Positions 6,232-7,038 of a stretch of DNA of 7,038 nucleotides are shown here, in pieces (within the stretch, counting starts at the first letter, position 1; each line of letters starts with the position of its first letter). Position numbers and translations under genes: made by a program. Where the stretch lies: NCBI GenBank assembly GCA_013297575.1, contig JAAFHO010000305.1:1-7038 (forward strand), given 5' to 3'. Under the pieces are notes generated by a model that ran no database searches, was not told the origin of the DNA, and saw nothing but the letters and a program-made list of their open reading frames with translations. Source of the DNA: Chitinophagales bacterium (lineage in GTDB: Bacteria; Bacteroidota; Bacteroidia; Chitinophagales; Saprospiraceae).

Positions 6232-6263
6232 ATTTAAAGTAAAATTCAGCCTCGTTCGTCTTC
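6232..6263 (+). promoter_or_regulatory. Predicted ECF promoter of the small membrane protein / Hsp20 operon
   Basis: ATTTAAAGTAAAA (6232-6244) repeats the 13-base block at 4613-4625 exactly. CGTCTTC (6257-6263) follows after 12 bases, within CCTCGTTCGTCTTC (6250-6263), which matches the copy before the sigma gene at 12 of 14 positions. An A-rich tract (6216-6231) precedes it, as at the first site. Spacing differs by one base. The orientation points at the gene starting at 6375, whose leader would be about 105 bases long. Confidence 0.68.
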
Positions 6264-6374
6264 CATAATATAAGCGACAAATACTGCGGCGAACAAAATA
6301 CGAAACACGCAAAAAGTACCGCAATACGTCCCGCGCCTTATACATATCATTTCATTTTAAAAACAAATTTTACG
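6264..6374 (+). other. Long 5' leader of the small membrane protein gene
   Basis: If transcription starts a few bases after the -10 element at 6257-6263, about 105 untranslated bases precede the ATG at 6375, against about 14 at the sigma gene. No second promoter of either type is seen in it, and no strong stem: only TGCGG (6285-6289) with CCGCA (6319-6323) pairs, with a wide loop. The last 30 bases are AT-rich and lack a Shine-Dalgarno sequence. Confidence 0.35.
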
Positions 6375-6671
6375 ATGCGTCCAGCAAAGTTTTTTCTAGC
6401 GCTGCTATTCGGCGCCGCAGTTCTTATTACCTTTTTGAAACTGCTCTTTTTCGCCCTTATGGCCACAGTAGTATTCGGATCACTCTATATGATATTCCGA
6501 GCAGGTGCTTATATGGCCCGTTATGGCGGTCAGCCGCAACACCATTTTGCACCCAATTACCACTACCCTACTCGTTGGAACAATGGTTTCCAACAAGCAC
6601 AGCCGATAGATCCGTTTTCGTTTCAACAGGCTAACAAACAGGGGGCTACAAGGCATATTGAAGTGCTTTAA
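6375..6671 (+). CDS. Small membrane protein upstream of Hsp20, hypothetical
   Basis: 98 residues, ATG at 6375 to TAA at 6669-6671. Residues about 5-42 are almost entirely hydrophobic ('FFLALLFGAAVLITF', 'LLFFALMATVVFGSLYMIF'), enough for two short helices or one long hairpin. They are followed by 'RAGAYMARYGG' and a soluble tail rich in Gln, His, Asn, Tyr and Pro (about 52-98) that ends 'ATRHIEVL'. No known domain is recognised. It is not related in sequence to the other 98-residue protein at 5245, despite equal length. The Hsp20 gene starts 37 bases after its stop with no terminator between, so the two form an operon, behind the predicted ECF promoter at 6232-6263. A plausible idea is a membrane partner of the chaperone or an envelope-stress protein; this is inference from position. 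Confidence 0.8.
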   Translation: MRPAKFFLALLFGAAVLITFLKLLFFALMATVVFGSLYMIFRAGAYMARYGGQPQHHFAPNYHYPTRWNNGFQQAQPIDPFSFQQANKQGATRHIEVL

Positions 6672-6708
6672 TATTTATCATTCACCATTCACAACAACAA
6701 TTAAAATT

Positions 6709-7038
6709 ATGTGTCATTCAAATAATTCCCACAGATACAGGGATCATCAATCACGCGGTTACGGTGCCGCACATGCAGGTTTTAACCCTTTTCGTTGGCA
6801 AGCCAATGCGACACGTGTACCTGTCAATATTCGCGAATCTAAAGACTGGTACGAACTGTTCGTTTATGCACCCGGTCTTACCAAAGATGCTTTTCAGGTA
6901 AATCTCTCGAGTGATGTACTCAGCATTAAAGTGGCGGCGAAGGAACAGGGCGGACAAGAAAACTGGTTGCATTATGAGTACCCCCGCAACGGTTTCGAGC
7001 GTCAGTTTTCGCTCAATGGAAAAGTGGACACTTCGGCC
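6709..7038 (+). CDS. Hsp20/alpha-crystallin small heat-shock protein (3' end beyond window)
   Basis: The frame opens with ATG at 6709 and runs without a stop to the window end, giving 110 residues. The first 35 or so form a His/Arg/Ser-rich N-terminal arm ('MCHSNNSHRYRDHQ'). From about residue 36 the alpha-crystallin domain begins: 'RVPVNIRESKDWYELFVYAPG', then 'LTKDAFQVNLSSDVLSIKV', 'GGQENWLHYEYPRNGFERQFSL' and 'NGKVDTSA' at the edge. These match the usual order of beta strands, including the 'APGL.KdaF' turn and the 'FeRqFsL' strand. The C-terminal part of the domain and the I-x-I tail lie outside. The family holds unfolding proteins in a refoldable state, independent of ATP, as large oligomers in the cytoplasm. 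It follows the small membrane protein gene in one operon, behind the predicted ECF promoter. Confidence 0.93.
   Translation, partial: MCHSNNSHRYRDHQSRGYGAAHAGFNPFRWQANATRVPVNIRESKDWYELFVYAPGLTKDAFQVNLSSDVLSIKVAAKEQGGQENWLHYEYPRNGFERQFSLNGKVDTSA

Overview
The window looks like a chromosomal segment of a member of the Bacteroidota, possibly a Saprospiria-type environmental bacterium (the finer placement is a guess). The evidence is an outer-membrane beta-barrel gene ending in an aromatic residue, a very large secreted protein with a type IX secretion (T9SS) C-terminal sorting domain, an ECF sigma factor of the type common in this phylum, a TTTG-N20-TAnnTTTG promoter typical of the phylum's primary sigma factor, and starts without strong Shine-Dalgarno sequences. 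No mobile-element genes, tRNA, rRNA or CRISPR array were seen.

Left part (1-1596). The 3' end of an outer-membrane beta-barrel/TonB-receptor-like gene (1-594, +) converges on an orphan multi-pass membrane protein gene (615-1178, -). A gene-free stretch of about 418 bases (1179-1596) follows. It holds a chain of inverted repeats, including an element with 20-base near-perfect inverted ends (1324-1343 and 1459-1478) that encloses three small ATTCC(C)/(G)GGAAT hairpins.

Middle (1597-4458, -). One 953-residue secreted protein has a signal peptide, a Trp-rich N-terminal motif, a long Asn/Gly-rich beta-repeat body with an internal duplication of about 180 residues, an autotransporter-like 'SPG' module and a T9SS type A tail. 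It is probably a surface or adhesive stalk protein.

Right part (4459-7038). An ECF sigma factor (4666-5241) is followed after 3 bases by a small two-helix membrane protein (5245-5541). A DUF4240 protein (5545-6126, -) converges on this pair. Divergent from DUF4240 are a second small membrane protein (6375-6671) and an Hsp20/alpha-crystallin chaperone (6709 to the window edge).

The main observation joins these last genes. The sequence just upstream of the sigma gene (4613-4645) recurs at 6232-6263, upstream of the small membrane protein and Hsp20. Both copies have an identical 13-base block, ATTTAAAGTAAAA, then 13 or 12 bases after its GTAAAA end an identical CGTCTTC, inside a near-identical CCTyGTyCGTCTTC, with an A-rich tract in front. 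This is the form of an ECF promoter. The simplest reading is an autoregulated ECF sigma factor, possibly held in check by its partner membrane protein, that also switches on a small-membrane-protein/small-heat-shock-protein operon: a compact envelope- or protein-stress module. The promoter match is read from the sequence; the regulatory circuit is inference.
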